From assembly GCA_026929865.2 (NCBI GenBank), contig CM049395.1, positions 33,955,501 to 34,019,500 on the forward strand: 64,000 nucleotides of DNA, given 5' to 3'. This document shows, piece after piece, positions 62,225 to 64,000 of the stretch. Both the position numbers and the translations under genes were made by a program. The stretch comes from Hyperoplus lanceolatus. Its lineage: Eukaryota; Chordata; Actinopteri; Uranoscopiformes; Ammodytidae. Positions within the stretch are counted from its first letter, which is position 1. Each line of letters starts with the position of its first letter. Under the pieces are notes generated by a model, which worked only from the letters and a program-made list of their open reading frames with translations, was not told the origin of the DNA and did not search any database.

Positions 62225-64000
62225 TGCACCTTACTGTTATGCAAATTGACATCAAAATGTCATTCCATTAGCGTTTAGCTGCAAGATATTACTATTTTTA
62301 TGCTTTAAATATTCATGGCCTAGTCTGGCTATTGCAAGAGATTTAAAAAATGAGTGATGAGCCCATTTCAAACTGCCCCCTGTCTAAGGGTAAAGTGGCT
62401 TTCCACAACAAAAATAATCAAGTGGCAGTTTATTCTTCAGAAAACCCAATATACAGTATATATATATATATATGTATATATAAAATAAATGAAATTGCAG
62501 CTTTACTCAAGTGAAAAAGATACTGAAACAGCGGAATACAACACAAAGTGATGAATGCTTTTTCAATGAAGAAATAGGTTTCGAGACAGGGTCAAGCTGA
62601 AAGAGAATTCAGCACACTAAGCATGTAAACAGATGGCAAATCTTGAGAGGCCAGGTACCAGCGAGCACCGCTACAATTTGATCGACGGTTTCACTGAAAT
62701 GGTACAATAAATGTAGGAGCTGAGTTATGCCAATACATAGGCCGGAAATAAATGTGCCTTGAGCTGAAGAAACAACCTGAAAATGTCTGCCTGAAAGCAA
62801 CTATTGAATTTGTATTTCAAAGAATACATCATTACTGTTTCTGACTGAAAAAAGGGGCTCTGCACACACAGGTGTCTCTCAGTGCTCTTTCATGTGTTCA
62901 TATGTTTGGAAGTCTGCTCGAGAAAGACACAAGAAATTCAAAGGCTAGAGAATGAACGGGAGAACATCAAAATTCACAAAACCTTGATACTGGATTTTTT
63001 TATTTACTTTCTGAAAAAATTGTATAATACTCAAATAAGCTGTTTAGTGAGAATAATCTGAATGTCATATACAATTGAATAACAAGTAGCCCAATGATTT
63101 GAAGCTTGTCCTCAAATGATTTTATTCTGAACCAGACTGTTCAAGGATGATCAGCCATGTGGTGGTGTGTTTTTTGAATTCCTGCTCCATCTGCTCATAG
63201 AATAATGGATTTTAAAAAGCTTAATATTCTCATGCGCTCATGCTTTTGTAAATAGCCTTTTCCAGTATTCAGCAATACGTTTCCAACTCTCCCTACTAGT
63301 GGCTATTAAACAAAACAATGACTGCACTGTCTTATGAAGAGGCCTATTAAGTATTGTAACAGGAGAACTATCTAAATAGGGCTTGAATGAAATCATATTT
63401 TAAATGGTTTTCCTGTTGCTCTTGAGCAAGACCACATATGCCCACGTTCTTTTCTTATCAGCTGAGGATGAAGACCTCTATTAACCTTCAGCCTTTCTTG
63501 AGATCGGTGGTATTTTTAGGCATGATAGATAATTTCGGTTTCAATTCAGTTTAATGTGACACAGTTCATGAAAAGCACTGTAAACGACCTGCAGATTAAA
63601 GGGGAATTTTGTACTCAATATGCTAATAAGTGTAATTATAAATGTAATATGAAATCCATGCAGCTTAAATGAAGAACGGTTGCCTTTGACGTGTAACATA
63701 TCAACAGAATTAATGTGTCATTCTGGTGGCAGTTTGTCACTTTTTATGGAATTTTGCGAATGTGGCTTTGATTAGAAGAAGGATTTGGTCATCTATGTAT
63801 TTTACTATTACAATATCCAGTTTTTCACCATTATGACTGATGGGTATGTTCCCTATAACATTGCTTTGTTCAAGGTGTAGATGATCTGTGGCAGTTTTTT
63901 ACATGCTCAAATCAAGGTCGTCCCTCTGTGATTTAACTCATCAGACAAAACTCGACCCGGTCAGCACTTTAATAAGACTCTTTGCACCTTGCATCCACAG
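61243..64000. other. AT-rich non-coding DNA to window end
   Basis: Contains TA microsatellites at 62191-62220 and 62457-62480. No TIR pair or SINE was recognised. A block near 63400-63560 may be constrained by composition. No exon was identified. Confidence 0.4.
62191..62220. repeat. (TA)n microsatellite
   Basis: About 15 TA units. Confidence 0.9.

Overview
The window looks like non-coding DNA from a ray-finned fish, most likely a teleost. It is AT-rich, has long CA/TG, TA and TATG microsatellites, and carries typical fish mobile elements: an L2/CR1-like LINE family, tRNA-derived SINEs, Tc1-like, pogo-like and hAT-like DNA transposons, and many short terminal-inverted-repeat (TIR) elements with TTAA ends. 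I found no host protein-coding exon, tRNA, rRNA or CRISPR array that I could defend. The window could be intergenic DNA or part of a large intron. Almost all interpretable sequence is transposable-element DNA; the rest is single-copy AT-rich DNA, a few blocks of which look constrained.

Layout. 1-13 kb: a pogo-like element with a remnant transposase start (2.7-4.0 kb), a TTAA-type MITE (5.0-5.7), a PIF/Harbinger-type MITE (8.0-8.6), a TG microsatellite (9.1), two copies of one MITE facing each other as a 1.06-kb inverted repeat (9.8-10.9), and two hAT-like elements (11.3-11.9 and 12.3-13.0). 13-16 kb: a TTAA MITE and an unusual GC-richer array of about a dozen degenerate units (14.2-15.3). 16-25 kb: two copies of a 1.28-kb pogo-like element, each carrying the same LINE fragment and a short acidic reading frame; a hAT-like element split by a LINE; a badly decayed reverse-transcriptase pseudogene; and TA tracts interrupted by two transposons. 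25-29 kb: a hAT-like MITE with strong palindromes, trinucleotide and TA repeats, and a defective Tc1-like element. 29-46 kb: mostly single-copy DNA with scattered MITEs, two SINEs (one nested in a MITE) and a perfect 43-base palindrome. 46-53 kb: a 2.5-kb TTAA element containing a smaller nested TIR element, then a LINE with a 928-codon open frame (endonuclease plus reverse transcriptase) inserted inside another TTAA MITE. 53-64 kb: single-copy DNA, a LINE 3' fragment, a SINE fragment and a second copy of the 13.5-kb MITE family.

No operons or pathways are present. The elements relate to each other through nesting and shared descent: LINEs and SINEs inside MITEs, a LINE fragment carried inside a DNA transposon, and several TTAA-ended families with unrelated interiors but the same terminal signature. 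The longest reading frame, the LINE at 49.7-52.5 kb, is open throughout but lacks the core of reverse-transcriptase motif A, so it is probably catalytically dead despite looking intact. All family assignments rest on motifs, TIRs and target-site duplications read by eye; no database search was possible.
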